Shown piece by piece: positions 7,469 through 16,365 of a stretch of DNA of 50,121 nt. Positions within the stretch are counted from its first letter, which is position 1. Every line of letters starts with the position of its first letter. Source of the DNA: Pseudomonas sp. R28(2017) (lineage in GTDB: Bacteria > Pseudomonadota > Gammaproteobacteria > Pseudomonadales > Pseudomonadaceae); assembly GCF_002112505.1 (NCBI RefSeq), contig NZ_NEHW01000026.1:1-50121 (forward strand), read 5' to 3'. A program made the translations under genes and the position numbers. Under the pieces are notes generated by a model. It was not told the DNA's origin, did not search any database, and saw only the letters and a list, made by a program, of their open reading frames with translations.

Positions 7469-7830
7469 CCAATGTCACGAACCTGTCGCGTTCGGGCCTC
7501 TATGACTGGATGGCGCAGCGCGTATCGGCGGTCGTTCTCGCGGCTTACTTCATTTTCCTGATCGGCTACGTGGTCTGCCACCCAGGCATCGACTACACCC
7601 AGTGGCATGGTCTGTTCTCCAACAACGCGATGCGGATCTTCAGTCTGCTGGCCCTCGTTGCCCTGGGCGCTCACGCCTGGGTCGGCATGTGGACCATCGC
7701 CACCGACTACCTGACGCCGATGTCGTTCGGCAAGTCGGCGACTGCGATTCGTTTCCTGTTCCAGGCGGTATGCGGCGTTGCGATGTTCGCTTACTTCGTC
7801 TGGGGTGTGCAGATTCTCTGGGGTATCTGA
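7462..7830 (+). CDS. sdhD: Succinate dehydrogenase membrane anchor subunit
   Basis: The 122-residue second anchor of complex II has three membrane helices and the conserved SGLYDWMAQRVSAVVL at the N-terminus, where Ser and Arg help form the quinone site. The haem-ligand region is LLALVALGAHAWVGMWTIATDYL. The ATG at 7462 is preferred over the in-frame TTG two codons earlier, as it overlaps the sdhC stop in the usual coupled way and starts with MVTNVTNLSRSG. sdhA begins 3 bases after its stop. Confidence 0.96.
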   Translation: MVTNVTNLSRSGLYDWMAQRVSAVVLAAYFIFLIGYVVCHPGIDYTQWHGLFSNNAMRIFSLLALVALGAHAWVGMWTIATDYLTPMSFGKSATAIRFLFQAVCGVAMFAYFVWGVQILWGI

Positions 7831-7833
7831 TCC

Positions 7834-9606
7834 ATGGCTAGCATTCCAACCATTTCCTTCGACGCCATCATCATCGGTGGCGGCGGCGCCGGCATGCGCG
7901 CAGCGCTGCAGCTGGCCCAGGGCGGTCACAAGACTGCCGTAGTCACCAAGGTCTTCCCGACCCGTTCGCACACCGTATCCGCCCAGGGCGGCATCACCTG
8001 CGCCATCGCTTCGGCCGACCCGAACGACGACTGGCGCTGGCACATGTACGATACCGTCAAGGGTTCCGACTACATCGGTGACCAGGACGCTATCGAGTAC
8101 ATGTGTCAGGAAGGCCCGGCTGCGGTCTTCGAACTGGACCACATGGGTCTGCCGTTCTCGCGTACCGAAACCGGCCGTATCTACCAGCGTCCGTTCGGTG
8201 GCCAGTCCAAGGACTTCGGTAAAGGTGGCCAGGCTGCCCGTACCTGTGCCGCTTCCGACCGTACCGGTCACGCGCTGCTGCACACCCTGTACCAGGGCAA
8301 CCTGAAGGCAGGCACCACCTTCCTCAACGAGTACTATGCCGTTGACCTGGTGAAGAACAAGGAAGGCGCTTTCGTCGGCGTGATCGCGATCTGCATCGAA
8401 ACCGGCGAAACCATGTACATCAAGTCCAAGGCCACCGTTCTGGCCACGGGCGGTGCCGGTCGTATCTACGCCTCCACCACCAACGCCCTGATCAACACCG
8501 GTGACGGTATCGGCATGGCCCTGCGTGCTGGCGTGCCGGTGCAGGACATCGAAATGTGGCAGTTCCACCCGACCGGCATCGCCGGCGCCGGTGTACTGGT
8601 CACCGAAGGTTGCCGCGGTGAAGGTGGCTACCTGATCAACGCCCACGGCGAGCGCTTCATGGAGCGTTATGCGCCGAACGCTAAGGACCTGGCCGGCCGC
8701 GACGTGGTTGCCCGTTCCATGGTCAAGGAAATCATCGCCGGCAACGGCGTGGGCCCGAACAAGGACCACGTACTGCTGAAGCTGGACCACCTGGGCGAGG
8801 AAGTGCTGCACAGCCGCCTGCCAGGTATCTGCGAACTGTCCAAGACCTTCGCCCACGTCGACCCGGTCGTTGCGCCGGTTCCGGTCGTTCCAACCTGCCA
8901 CTACATGATGGGCGGCGTTGCCACCAACATTCATGGCCAGGCCATCACCATGGACGAAGAAGGCAAGGATCACATCATCCCTGGCCTGTTCGCCGTAGGT
9001 GAAGTGGCGTGCGTATCGGTTCACGGTGCCAACCGCCTGGGCGGCAACTCGCTGCTCGACCTGGTGGTGTTCGGCCGTGCTGCCGGCCTGCACCTGGAGA
9101 AGGCACTGAGCGACGGCATCGAGCACCTCGACGCCAGCGACACCGACATCGACGTTGCCCTGAGCCGCCTGAACAAGCTCAACGAGCGCTCCACTGGCGA
9201 AGACGTTGCCAGCCTCAAGCGCGAGCTGCAAAGCTGCATGCAGAACTACTTCGGTGTGTTCCGTACCGGCGAATACATGCTCAAGGGTATCGAGCAGCTG
9301 GCCGGCCTGCGTGAGCGCATCGCCAACGTCAAGATCAACGACAAGTCCCAGGCCTTCAACACCGCGCGTATCGAAGCGCTGGAGCTGCAGAACCTGCTGG
9401 AAGTCGCCGAAGCTACCGCCATTGCGGCCGAAGCCCGTAAAGAGTCCCGCGGCGCGCACGCCCGTGAAGACTTCGAAGACCGTGACGACGAAAACTGGCT
9501 GTGCCACACCCTGTACTACCCGGGTGAGAAGCGCGTCGCCAAGCGTGGCGTCAACTTTGCGCCGAAGACTGTTCCAGCCTTCGAACCAAAAGTCCGGACT
9601 TACTAA
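7834..9606 (+). CDS. sdhA: Succinate dehydrogenase flavoprotein subunit
   Basis: The 590-residue catalytic subunit oxidises succinate to fumarate. The FAD dinucleotide-binding motif IIGGGGAGMRAAL is at residues 12-25 and the covalently flavinylated His is His46 in RSHTVSAQGG. Further active-site pieces are FHPTGIAGAGVLVTEGCRGEGG, RDVVARSM and CHYMMGGV. Length and architecture match the proteobacterial enzyme fully. It works on the cytoplasmic face with SdhB, passing electrons from FAD to the iron-sulfur clusters. A 725-residue open frame on the opposite strand is only a codon-bias shadow. Confidence 0.98.
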   Translation: MASIPTISFDAIIIGGGGAGMRAALQLAQGGHKTAVVTKVFPTRSHTVSAQGGITCAIASADPNDDWRWHMYDTVKGSDYIGDQDAIEYMCQEGPAAVFELDHMGLPFSRTETGRIYQRPFGGQSKDFGKGGQAARTCAASDRTGHALLHTLYQGNLKAGTTFLNEYYAVDLVKNKEGAFVGVIAICIETGETMYIKSKATVLATGGAGRIYASTTNALINTGDGIGMALRAGVPVQDIEMWQFHPTGIAGAGVLVTEGCRGEGGYLINAHGERFMERYAPNAKDLAGRDVVARSMVKEIIAGNGVGPNKDHVLLKLDHLGEEVLHSRLPGICELSKTFAHVDPVVAPVPVVPTCHYMMGGVATNIHGQAITMDEEGKDHIIPGLFAVGEVACVSVHGANRLGGNSLLDLVVFGRAAGLHLEKALSDGIEHLDASDTDIDVALSRLNKLNERSTGEDVASLKRELQSCMQNYFGVFRTGEYMLKGIEQLAGLRERIANVKINDKSQAFNTARIEALELQNLLEVAEATAIAAEARKESRGAHAREDFEDRDDENWLCHTLYYPGEKRVAKRGVNFAPKTVPAFEPKVRTY

Positions 9607-9617
9607 GGGTGGCTGCT

Positions 9618-10322
9618 ATGTTGAAAGTCGAAGTTTATCGTTACAACCCGGACACCGACTCGGCGCCCAAGATGGAGTCGTTCGACGTCGATACCGGCGG
9701 CAAGGACCTGATGGTGCTGGACGTGCTGGCGCTGATCAAGGAGAAGGACGAAGGCTTCTCGTACCGTCGCTCCTGCCGTGAAGGCGTTTGCGGTTCCGAT
9801 GGCATGAACATGAACGGCAAGAACGGCCTGGCCTGCATCACCCCGCTGTCGGGCGTGGTCAAGGGCAACAAGCTGGTTCTGCGTCCGCTGCCAGGCCTGC
9901 CGGTCATTCGTGACCTGGTGGTCGACATGAGCATCTTCTACAAGCAGTACGAGAAGGTGAAGCCATTCCTGCAGAACGACACGCCGGCTCCGGCCATCGA
10001 GCGTCTGCAGTCGCCGGAAGACCGCGACAAGCTGGACGGTCTGTACGAGTGCATCCTGTGCGCTTGCTGCTCGACCTCCTGCCCGTCGTTCTGGTGGAAC
10101 CCAGACAAGTTCCTGGGCCCGGCCGCGCTGCTGCAGGCCTACCGCTTCCTGGCCGACAGCCGTGACACCAAGACCCAGGAGCGCCTGGCGTCCCTGGATG
10201 ACCCGTTCAGCGTATTCCGCTGCCGCGGGATCATGAACTGCGTCAACGTTTGCCCGAAGGGTCTGAACCCGACCAAGGCGATCGGCCACGTACGTAACAT
10301 GCTGCTGCAAAGCGGCACCTGA
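9618..10322 (+). CDS. sdhB: Succinate dehydrogenase iron-sulfur subunit
   Basis: The 234-residue subunit wires SdhA to the membrane quinone site. The three clusters are all visible: SCREGVCGSDGMNMNG plus a later Cys for [2Fe-2S], CILCACCSTSCP for [4Fe-4S], and CRGIMNCVNVCPKG for [3Fe-4S]. An in-frame GTG lies three codons upstream (9609), but the ATG at 9618 gives the usual family N-terminus MLKVEVYRYNP and is preceded by AAGGGTGG. It ends the sdh genes; a structured 246-base gap precedes sucA. Confidence 0.97.
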   Translation: MLKVEVYRYNPDTDSAPKMESFDVDTGGKDLMVLDVLALIKEKDEGFSYRRSCREGVCGSDGMNMNGKNGLACITPLSGVVKGNKLVLRPLPGLPVIRDLVVDMSIFYKQYEKVKPFLQNDTPAPAIERLQSPEDRDKLDGLYECILCACCSTSCPSFWWNPDKFLGPAALLQAYRFLADSRDTKTQERLASLDDPFSVFRCRGIMNCVNVCPKGLNPTKAIGHVRNMLLQSGT

Positions 10323-10568
10323 TTCAAAACGTTGTAACTGCAGTAAGCCGAGGTGCGGGTGGTGAGCCCGCACTGAGGTAAAACCTGAGCAAGGGCCCAC
10401 AAAGCCCGCGCTCGATACCTATGAAGATATGAGACCAGCAGGGGCTTTCCGGGCTGGTACCCGGAAAATCAGCAGGATCCAAGTGGCGTGGTTCAGTCGC
10501 TTTATTCGGACTTTTCCAGGTTTGCTGTGGCGCTTGCCGATCAGTCCCCTAACCGAGGGTGACCAAGC
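10323..10568 (+). ncRNA. Structured sucA leader, candidate sucA-II RNA motif
   Basis: The gap between sdhB and sucA has no gene but has clear RNA structure: a 7-bp hairpin GTGCGGG/CCCGCAC (10353-10373) and an 8-bp perfect hairpin TTTCCGGG-CTGGTA-CCCGGAAA (10446-10467). A cis-regulatory RNA called sucA-II has been described from comparative genomics in exactly this place, upstream of sucA in Pseudomonas. I infer that this is an example, but I cannot align it to the published consensus, and the boundaries are not known. Neither hairpin has a T-tract, so they are not simple terminators. Confidence 0.5.
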
Positions 10569-13400
10569 ATGCAAGAAAGCGTGATGCAGCGCATGTGGGA
10601 TAGCGCCCACCTTTCAGGTGGTAACGCTGCATATGTGGAAGAGCTCTACGAGCTCTACCTGCACGACCCTAACGCTGTGCCAGAAGAGTGGCGCACTTAC
10701 TTCCAGAAGTTGCCAGCCGACGGCAGCACCGCTACCGATGTATCGCACTCGACGATCCGCGACCATTTCGTACTGCTGGCAAAGAACCAGCGCCGCGCCC
10801 AACCGGTTTCCGCCGGGAGCGTGAGCACAGAACACGAGAAGAAGCAGGTTGAAGTTCTGCGACTGATCCAGGCCTATCGTATGCGCGGCCATCAGGCTGC
10901 CAAGCTCGACCCGTTGGGGTTGTGGCAGCGACCTGCGCCTGTAGACCTGTCGATCAATCACTACGGCTTGACCAATGCCGATCTTGATACGACCTTCCGT
11001 GCCGGCGACCTGTTCATCGGCAAAGAGGAGGCGAGCCTACGCGAGATCTTCGAGGCACTCCAGAAGACATATTGTCGCACCATTGGCGCCGAGTTCACCC
11101 ACATCGTCGATTCCGAGCAGCGCAGCTGGTTCCAGCAGCGCCTGGAAAGCGTGCGCGGCCGTCCGGAATTCTCGGCTGACGTGCAGACGCACCTGCTCGA
11201 GCGCGTGACCGCCGGCGAAGGCCTGGAGAAGTACCTGGGCACCAAGTACCCGGGCACCAAGCGTTTCGGCCTCGAGGGTGGCGAAAGCCTGATCCCGATG
11301 CTGGACGAGATGATCCAGCGCTCCGGCTCCTATGGCACCAAGGAAGTCGTGATCGGCATGGCCCACCGCGGCCGTCTGAACGTGCTGGTCAACACCTTCG
11401 GCAAGAACCCGCGCGAGCTGTTCGACGAGTTCGAAGGCAAGAAGATGAACGAGCTGGGCTCCGGTGACGTGAAGTATCACCAGGGCTTCTCCTCCAACGT
11501 GATGACCCCCGGTGGCGAAGTTCACCTGGCCATGGCGTTCAACCCGTCCCACCTGGAAATCGTCTCGCCAGTGGTGGAAGGTTCGGTGCGCGCCCGTCAG
11601 GACCGTCGCAACGACACCGTGGGTGACAAGGTTCTGCCGATCTCGATCCACGGCGACGCTGCATTCGCCGGTCAGGGCGTGGTCATGGAAACCTTCCAGA
11701 TGTCGCAGACCCGCGGTTTCAAGACCGGCGGCACCGTGCACATCGTGATCAACAACCAGGTCGGTTTCACCATCAGCAACCCGCTGGACGCTCGCTCCAC
11801 CGAGTACGCCACCGACGTCGCCAAGATGATTCAGGCGCCGATCCTGCACGTCAACGGTGACGATCCGGAAGCCGTGCTGTTCGTGACCCAGCTGGCTGTC
11901 GACTACCGCATGCAGTTCAAGCGTGACGTGGTCATCGACCTGGTCTGCTACCGTCGCCGCGGCCACAACGAGGCCGACGAGCCGAACGGCACCCAGCCTT
12001 TGATGTACCAGCAGATCACCAAGCAGCGCACGACTCGTGAGTTGTACGCTGAGGCGCTGATCCAGGCCGGTCGCATCGATGCCGAGCGCGCCCAGGCCAA
12101 GATCGACGAGTACCGCAACGCCCTGGACAACGGCCTGCACGTGGTGAAGAGCCTGGTCAAGGAGCCGAACCGCGAGCTGTTCGTCGACTGGCGTCCGTAC
12201 CTGGGCCATGCCTGGACCGCGCGTCACGACACACGTTTCGACCTCAAGACCCTGCAGGACCTGTCGGCCAAGCTGCTGGAACTGCCAGAAGGTTTCGTCG
12301 TTCAGCGTCAGGTCGCGAAGATCTACGAAGACCGCCAGAAGATGCAGGCCGGTGGCTTGCCGATCAACTGGGGTTATGCAGAGACCATGGCGTACGCCAC
12401 CCTGCAGTTCGAAGGTCACCCGATCCGCATGACCGGTCAGGACATCGGCCGTGGCACCTTCTCGCACCGTCACGCGGTGCTGCACAACCAGAAGGACGCC
12501 AGCACCTACGTACCGCTGAAGAACCTGTTCCCGGGCCAGCCGCGTTTCGACCTGTACGACTCCTTCCTCTCGGAAGAAGCGGTACTGGCGTTCGAATACG
12601 GCTACTCGACCACCACGCCGAACGCGCTGGTGATCTGGGAAGCCCAGTTCGGCGACTTCGCCAACGGTGCCCAGGTGGTGATCGACCAGTTCATCACCAG
12701 CGGCGAGCACAAGTGGGGCCGCCTGTGCGGTCTGACCATGCTGCTGCCACACGGTTATGAAGGGCAGGGCCCGGAGCACTCCTCCGCGCGCCTGGAGCGT
12801 TACCTGCAACTGTGCGCCGAGCACAACATCCAGGTCTGCGTACCGACCACGCCGGCACAGATCTACCACCTGCTGCGTCGCCAGGTGATTCGCCCGCTGC
12901 GCAAGCCGCTGGTGGTCCTGACGCCGAAGTCGCTGCTGCGCCACAAGCTGGCCATCTCGACCCTGGAAGACCTGGCAGAAGGCTCGTTCCAGACCGTGAT
13001 CCCGGAAATCGACAGCCTCGATCCGGCCAAGGTCGAACGCCTGGTGCTGTGCAGCGGCAAGGTCTACTACGACCTGCTGGAAAAACGCCGTGCCGAAGGC
13101 CGCGAAGATATTGCCATCGTGCGTATCGAGCAGCTGTATCCGTTCCCTGAGGACGACCTGGTCGAAATCCTCGCGCCTTACACCAACCTCAAAGCTGCGG
13201 TCTGGTGTCAGGAAGAGCCGATGAACCAGGGCGCCTGGTACAGCAGCCAGCACCACATGCGCCGTATCCTGGGCCGCCACAACAAGGCACTGGTCCTGGA
13301 ATACGCCGGCCGCGACGCTTCCGCCGCGCCAGCCTGTGGTTACGCATCGAAGCACGCCGAGCAGCAGGAAAAACTGCTGCAAGACGCCTTCACTGTTTAA
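10569..13400 (+). CDS. sucA: 2-oxoglutarate dehydrogenase E1 component
   Basis: The 943-residue thiamine diphosphate enzyme decarboxylates 2-oxoglutarate and passes the succinyl group to the lipoyl arm of SucB. It opens with the usual E2-binding segment (LSGGNAAYVEELYELYLHDP) and carries the cofactor motifs GMAHRGRLNVL, SIHGDAAFAGQGVV and NNQVGFTIS. The C-terminal transketolase-like part has GQDIGRGTFSHRHAVLH and LPHGYEGQGPEHSSARLERY. Full length for the family. The ATG is eight bases after a GAGGGTGA ribosome binding site. sucB follows 42 bases later, and the two are surely co-transcribed. Confidence 0.98.
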   Translation: MQESVMQRMWDSAHLSGGNAAYVEELYELYLHDPNAVPEEWRTYFQKLPADGSTATDVSHSTIRDHFVLLAKNQRRAQPVSAGSVSTEHEKKQVEVLRLIQAYRMRGHQAAKLDPLGLWQRPAPVDLSINHYGLTNADLDTTFRAGDLFIGKEEASLREIFEALQKTYCRTIGAEFTHIVDSEQRSWFQQRLESVRGRPEFSADVQTHLLERVTAGEGLEKYLGTKYPGTKRFGLEGGESLIPMLDEMIQRSGSYGTKEVVIGMAHRGRLNVLVNTFGKNPRELFDEFEGKKMNELGSGDVKYHQGFSSNVMTPGGEVHLAMAFNPSHLEIVSPVVEGSVRARQDRRNDTVGDKVLPISIHGDAAFAGQGVVMETFQMSQTRGFKTGGTVHIVINNQVGFTISNPLDARSTEYATDVAKMIQAPILHVNGDDPEAVLFVTQLAVDYRMQFKRDVVIDLVCYRRRGHNEADEPNGTQPLMYQQITKQRTTRELYAEALIQAGRIDAERAQAKIDEYRNALDNGLHVVKSLVKEPNRELFVDWRPYLGHAWTARHDTRFDLKTLQDLSAKLLELPEGFVVQRQVAKIYEDRQKMQAGGLPINWGYAETMAYATLQFEGHPIRMTGQDIGRGTFSHRHAVLHNQKDASTYVPLKNLFPGQPRFDLYDSFLSEEAVLAFEYGYSTTTPNALVIWEAQFGDFANGAQVVIDQFITSGEHKWGRLCGLTMLLPHGYEGQGPEHSSARLERYLQLCAEHNIQVCVPTTPAQIYHLLRRQVIRPLRKPLVVLTPKSLLRHKLAISTLEDLAEGSFQTVIPEIDSLDPAKVERLVLCSGKVYYDLLEKRRAEGREDIAIVRIEQLYPFPEDDLVEILAPYTNLKAAVWCQEEPMNQGAWYSSQHHMRRILGRHNKALVLEYAGRDASAAPACGYASKHAEQQEKLLQDAFTV

Positions 13401-13442
13401 TGCCTTCGCGCACCTGAAACCGAATTTAAGGAAACACAGATA

Positions 13443-14663
13443 ATGGCTATCGAGATCAAAGCCCCAACCTTCCCGGAATCGGTTGCCGATGGCACCGTTG
13501 CCACCTGGCACAAGCAGCCGGGCGACGCCGTCAAGCGTGACGAGCTGATCGTCGACATCGAGACCGACAAGGTCGTCCTGGAAGTGCTGGCCACCGCCGA
13601 CGGCGTGCTGGGCGCGATCGTCAAGGGCGAGGGCGACACCGTCCTGTCCGACGAAGTGCTGGGTTCGATCGTTGATGGTGGTGCCGCCGCCGCCGCTCCA
13701 GCTGCCGCCCCGGCCGCTGCTGCTCCAGCTGCCGCTGCTGCCGACGCTGGCGAAGACGACCCGATCGCAGCTCCAGCCGCGCGCAAGCTGGCTGAAGAGA
13801 GCGGTATCGACCTGGCCACCGTTGCCGGCACCGGCAAGGGTGGTCGCATCACCAAGGAAGACGTCGTCGCCGCCGTCGCCAACAAGAAATCGGCTCCAGC
13901 GCCGGCTGCCAAGCCTGCCGCCGCCGCTGCTGCTGCCCCGGTTGTCGTTGCCGCTGGCGACCGCACCGAGAAGCGCGTGCCGATGACCCGCCTGCGTGCC
14001 AAGATCGCCGAGCGTCTGGTCGAAGCCCAGTCGAACATGGCGATGCTGACCACCTTCAACGAAGTCGACATGACCGAAGTCATGGCCCTGCGTTCGAAGT
14101 ACAAGGACCTGTTCGAGAAGACCCACAACGGCGTACGCCTGGGCTTCATGTCGTTCTTCGTCAAGGCCGCCACCGAAGCGCTGAAGCGCTTCCCGGCTGT
14201 CAACGCCTCGATCGACGGCAACGACATCGTCTACCACGGCTTCGCCGACGTCGGCGTTGCCGTGTCCAGCGACCGTGGCCTGGTGGTTCCGGTGCTGCGT
14301 AACGCCGAGTCGATGAGCCTGGCTGAAATCGAGAACGGCATCGCCACCTTCGGCAAGAAAGCCCGTGACGGCAAGCTGGCCATCGAAGAGATGACCGGTG
14401 GCACCTTCACCATCACCAACGGCGGTACCTTCGGCTCGATGATGTCTACGCCGATCGTCAACCCGCCGCAGGCCGCGATTCTCGGCATGCACAACATCAT
14501 CCAGCGTCCGATGGCCATCAACGGCCAGGTGGTTATCCGCCCGATGATGTACCTGGCACTGTCCTACGATCACCGCCTGATCGATGGCAAGGAAGCGGTA
14601 ACCTTCCTGGTCACCATCAAGAACCTGCTGGAAGATCCGTCTCGCCTGCTGCTGGACATCTAA
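13443..14663 (+). CDS. sucB: Dihydrolipoyllysine succinyltransferase (E2)
   Basis: The 406-residue core of the 2-oxoglutarate dehydrogenase complex transfers succinyl from lipoamide to CoA. Domain order is a lipoyl domain (1 to about 75, lipoylated Lys43 in ETDKVVLEV), an Ala/Pro-rich flexible linker, a small peripheral E1/E3-binding domain (about 108-145, [14 protein letters not shown]), a second linker, and the catalytic acyltransferase domain. The catalytic motif DHRLIDG places the active-site His at 377 and Asp at 381. AAGGAAA precedes the ATG. The gene ends in LLLDI, the family terminus. All features are intact. Confidence 0.98.
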
Positions 14664-14756
14664 CCCTCTGGCTGCGTACCGTGCCGGCCCTGGCTTCGCG
14701 AGAAGCCATGCCGCGCGGTCCGCGGCCTGTAGCTTGTAGCTGATAAGGAATCTTTT
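14664..14756 (+). other. sucB-lpdG intergenic hairpins
   Basis: Between the E2 and E3 genes lies a 7-bp perfect hairpin TGGCTTC-GCGA-GAAGCCA (14691-14708) capped by a GNRA tetraloop, followed by a 5-bp hairpin CCGCG-CGGTC-CGCGG (14711-14725). Neither has a T-tract, so they could stabilise the upstream mRNA after processing or lower lpdG expression relative to sucAB. No function is demonstrated. Confidence 0.5.
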
Positions 14757-16193
14757 ATGACCCAGAAATTCGACGTAGTGGTAATCGGTGCAGGTCCTGG
14801 CGGCTATGTTGCTGCCATCAAGGCCGCACAACTTGGTCTGAAGACTGCCTGTATCGAGAAGTACACCGACGCCGAGGGCAAGCTGGCCCTGGGCGGCACC
14901 TGCCTGAACGTAGGCTGCATTCCGTCCAAGGCGCTGCTGGACAGCTCCTGGAAGTACAAGGAAGCCAAAGAGAGCTTCAACGTCCACGGTATCTCCACTG
15001 GCGAAGTGAAGATGGACGTCGCCGCGATGGTTGGCCGCAAGGCTGGCATCGTCAAGAACCTGACCGGTGGCGTTGCCACCCTGTTCAAGGCCAACGGCGT
15101 TACCTCGATCCAGGGCCACGGCAAACTGCTGGCTGGCAAGAAGGTCGAAGTCACCAAGGCTGACGGCACCACCGAAGTCATCGAAGCCGAGAACGTGATC
15201 CTCGCTTCCGGCTCGCGCCCGATCGACATTCCGCCAGCTCCGGTCGACCAGAACGTCATCGTCGACTCCACCGGCGCCCTGGAATTCCAGACCGTGCCTA
15301 AGCGCCTGGGCGTGATCGGTGCTGGCGTGATCGGCCTGGAGCTGGGCTCGGTATGGGCCCGCCTGGGTGCTGAAGTCACCGTCCTGGAAGCCCTGGACAC
15401 CTTCCTGATGGCTGCCGACACCGCCGTGTCGAAAGAAGCCCAGAAGACCCTGACCAAGCAAGGCCTGGACATCAAGCTGGGCGCTCGCGTCACCGGCTCG
15501 AAAGTCAACGGCAACGAAGTCGAAGTGACCTACACCAACGCCGAAGGCGAGCAGAAGATCACCTTCGACAAGCTGATCGTCGCGGTCGGCCGTCGTCCGG
15601 TGACCACTGATCTGCTGGCTGCCGACAGCGGCGTGACCATCGACGAGCGTGGCTACATCTTCGTCGATGACTACTGCGCTACCAGCGTACCGGGCGTCTA
15701 CGCCATCGGTGACGTGGTGCGTGGCATGATGCTGGCGCACAAGGCCTCGGAAGAGGGCATCATGGTCGTCGAGCGCATCAAGGGCCACAAGGCCCAGATG
15801 AACTACGACCTGATCCCGTCGGTTATCTACACCCACCCGGAGATCGCGTGGGTCGGCAAGACCGAACAAGCCTTGAAGGCCGAGGGTGTTGAGGTTAACG
15901 TAGGCACCTTCCCGTTCGCGGCCAGCGGCCGTGCGATGGCAGCCAACGACACCGGTGGTTTCGTCAAGGTCATCGCCGATGCCAAGACCGACCGCGTCCT
16001 GGGTGTTCACGTGATTGGCCCATCGGCTGCCGAACTGGTGCAGCAGGGCGCAATCGCAATGGAATTCGGCACCAGTGCCGAGGACCTGGGCATGATGGTC
16101 TTCAGCCATCCAACCCTGTCCGAAGCGCTGCATGAAGCAGCGCTGGCAGTGAATGGCGGCGCCATTCACGTGGCCAACCGTAAGAAGCGTTAA
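14757..16193 (+). CDS. lpdG: Dihydrolipoyl dehydrogenase (E3)
   Basis: The 478-residue flavoenzyme reoxidises dihydrolipoamide with NAD+. The FAD-binding motif VVIGAGPGGYVAAIKAAQLG is N-terminal, the redox-active disulfide is Cys49-Cys54 in GGTCLNVGCIPSKALL, the NAD site is GVIGAGVIGLELGSVWARLG, and the C-terminal dimer interface carries the catalytic His in HPTLSEALHEAALAV. Pseudomonads have several E3 paralogues; the one linked to sucAB is called LpdG, and it also serves the glycine cleavage system. AAGGAA lies eight bases before the ATG. The 1710-residue open frame running opposite across suc genes is a shadow. Confidence 0.97.
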   Translation: MTQKFDVVVIGAGPGGYVAAIKAAQLGLKTACIEKYTDAEGKLALGGTCLNVGCIPSKALLDSSWKYKEAKESFNVHGISTGEVKMDVAAMVGRKAGIVKNLTGGVATLFKANGVTSIQGHGKLLAGKKVEVTKADGTTEVIEAENVILASGSRPIDIPPAPVDQNVIVDSTGALEFQTVPKRLGVIGAGVIGLELGSVWARLGAEVTVLEALDTFLMAADTAVSKEAQKTLTKQGLDIKLGARVTGSKVNGNEVEVTYTNAEGEQKITFDKLIVAVGRRPVTTDLLAADSGVTIDERGYIFVDDYCATSVPGVYAIGDVVRGMMLAHKASEEGIMVVERIKGHKAQMNYDLIPSVIYTHPEIAWVGKTEQALKAEGVEVNVGTFPFAASGRAMAANDTGGFVKVIADAKTDRVLGVHVIGPSAAELVQQGAIAMEFGTSAEDLGMMVFSHPTLSEALHEAALAVNGGAIHVANRKKR

Positions 16194-16365
16194 TTATAAG
16201 AAACCACGGCGGGCTGCCCGTCGTGAGTCTTGCGTGCATGACTCACCGCGGAACGTCCGCCGGACCGGACTACACGGGAAAACCCGGGGTCAATGGTCAC
16301 AGGTGGTGCGGCGCCAGCAATGGCGCAGCGCCGAAGCGCAGTACCTAACGAAGACGGTAAAAAGC
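16194..16365 (+). ncRNA. Structured sucC leader, candidate sucC RNA motif
   Basis: The 172-base gap before sucC folds well: CACGGCGGG pairs with CCCGTCGTG near 16206-16226 (one G-T pair), and GCGCCA-GCAA-TGGCGC (16311-16326) is a perfect hairpin with a GNRA loop. A conserved sucC RNA motif from comparative genomics is reported in the 5' region of Pseudomonas sucC genes; I infer that this is it without being able to align it. The reading frame of sucC is open back into this region, but the protein's known N-terminus begins at 16366. Confidence 0.45.

Noticed and set aside
7330..9507. A 725-codon minus-strand frame opposite sdhA
   Set aside because: Shadow of sdhA: no ribosome binding site, no domain, typical antisense composition.
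13672..13986. A short Pro/Leu/Arg-rich ORF within sucB
   Set aside because: It is a frame-shifted reading of the Ala/Pro linker of SucB, created by codon repetition.
11037..16169. A 1710-codon open frame on the minus strand across sucA, sucB and lpdG
   Set aside because: High-GC codon bias in the real genes leaves the opposite strand free of stops. The translated product is a His/Gln/Val/Gly-rich string with no domain, and the plus strand holds unmistakable enzymes.
16153..16365. An upstream extension of SucC
   Set aside because: It overlaps the end of lpdG and the structured leader; the SucC family starts MNLHEYQGKQL at 16366.
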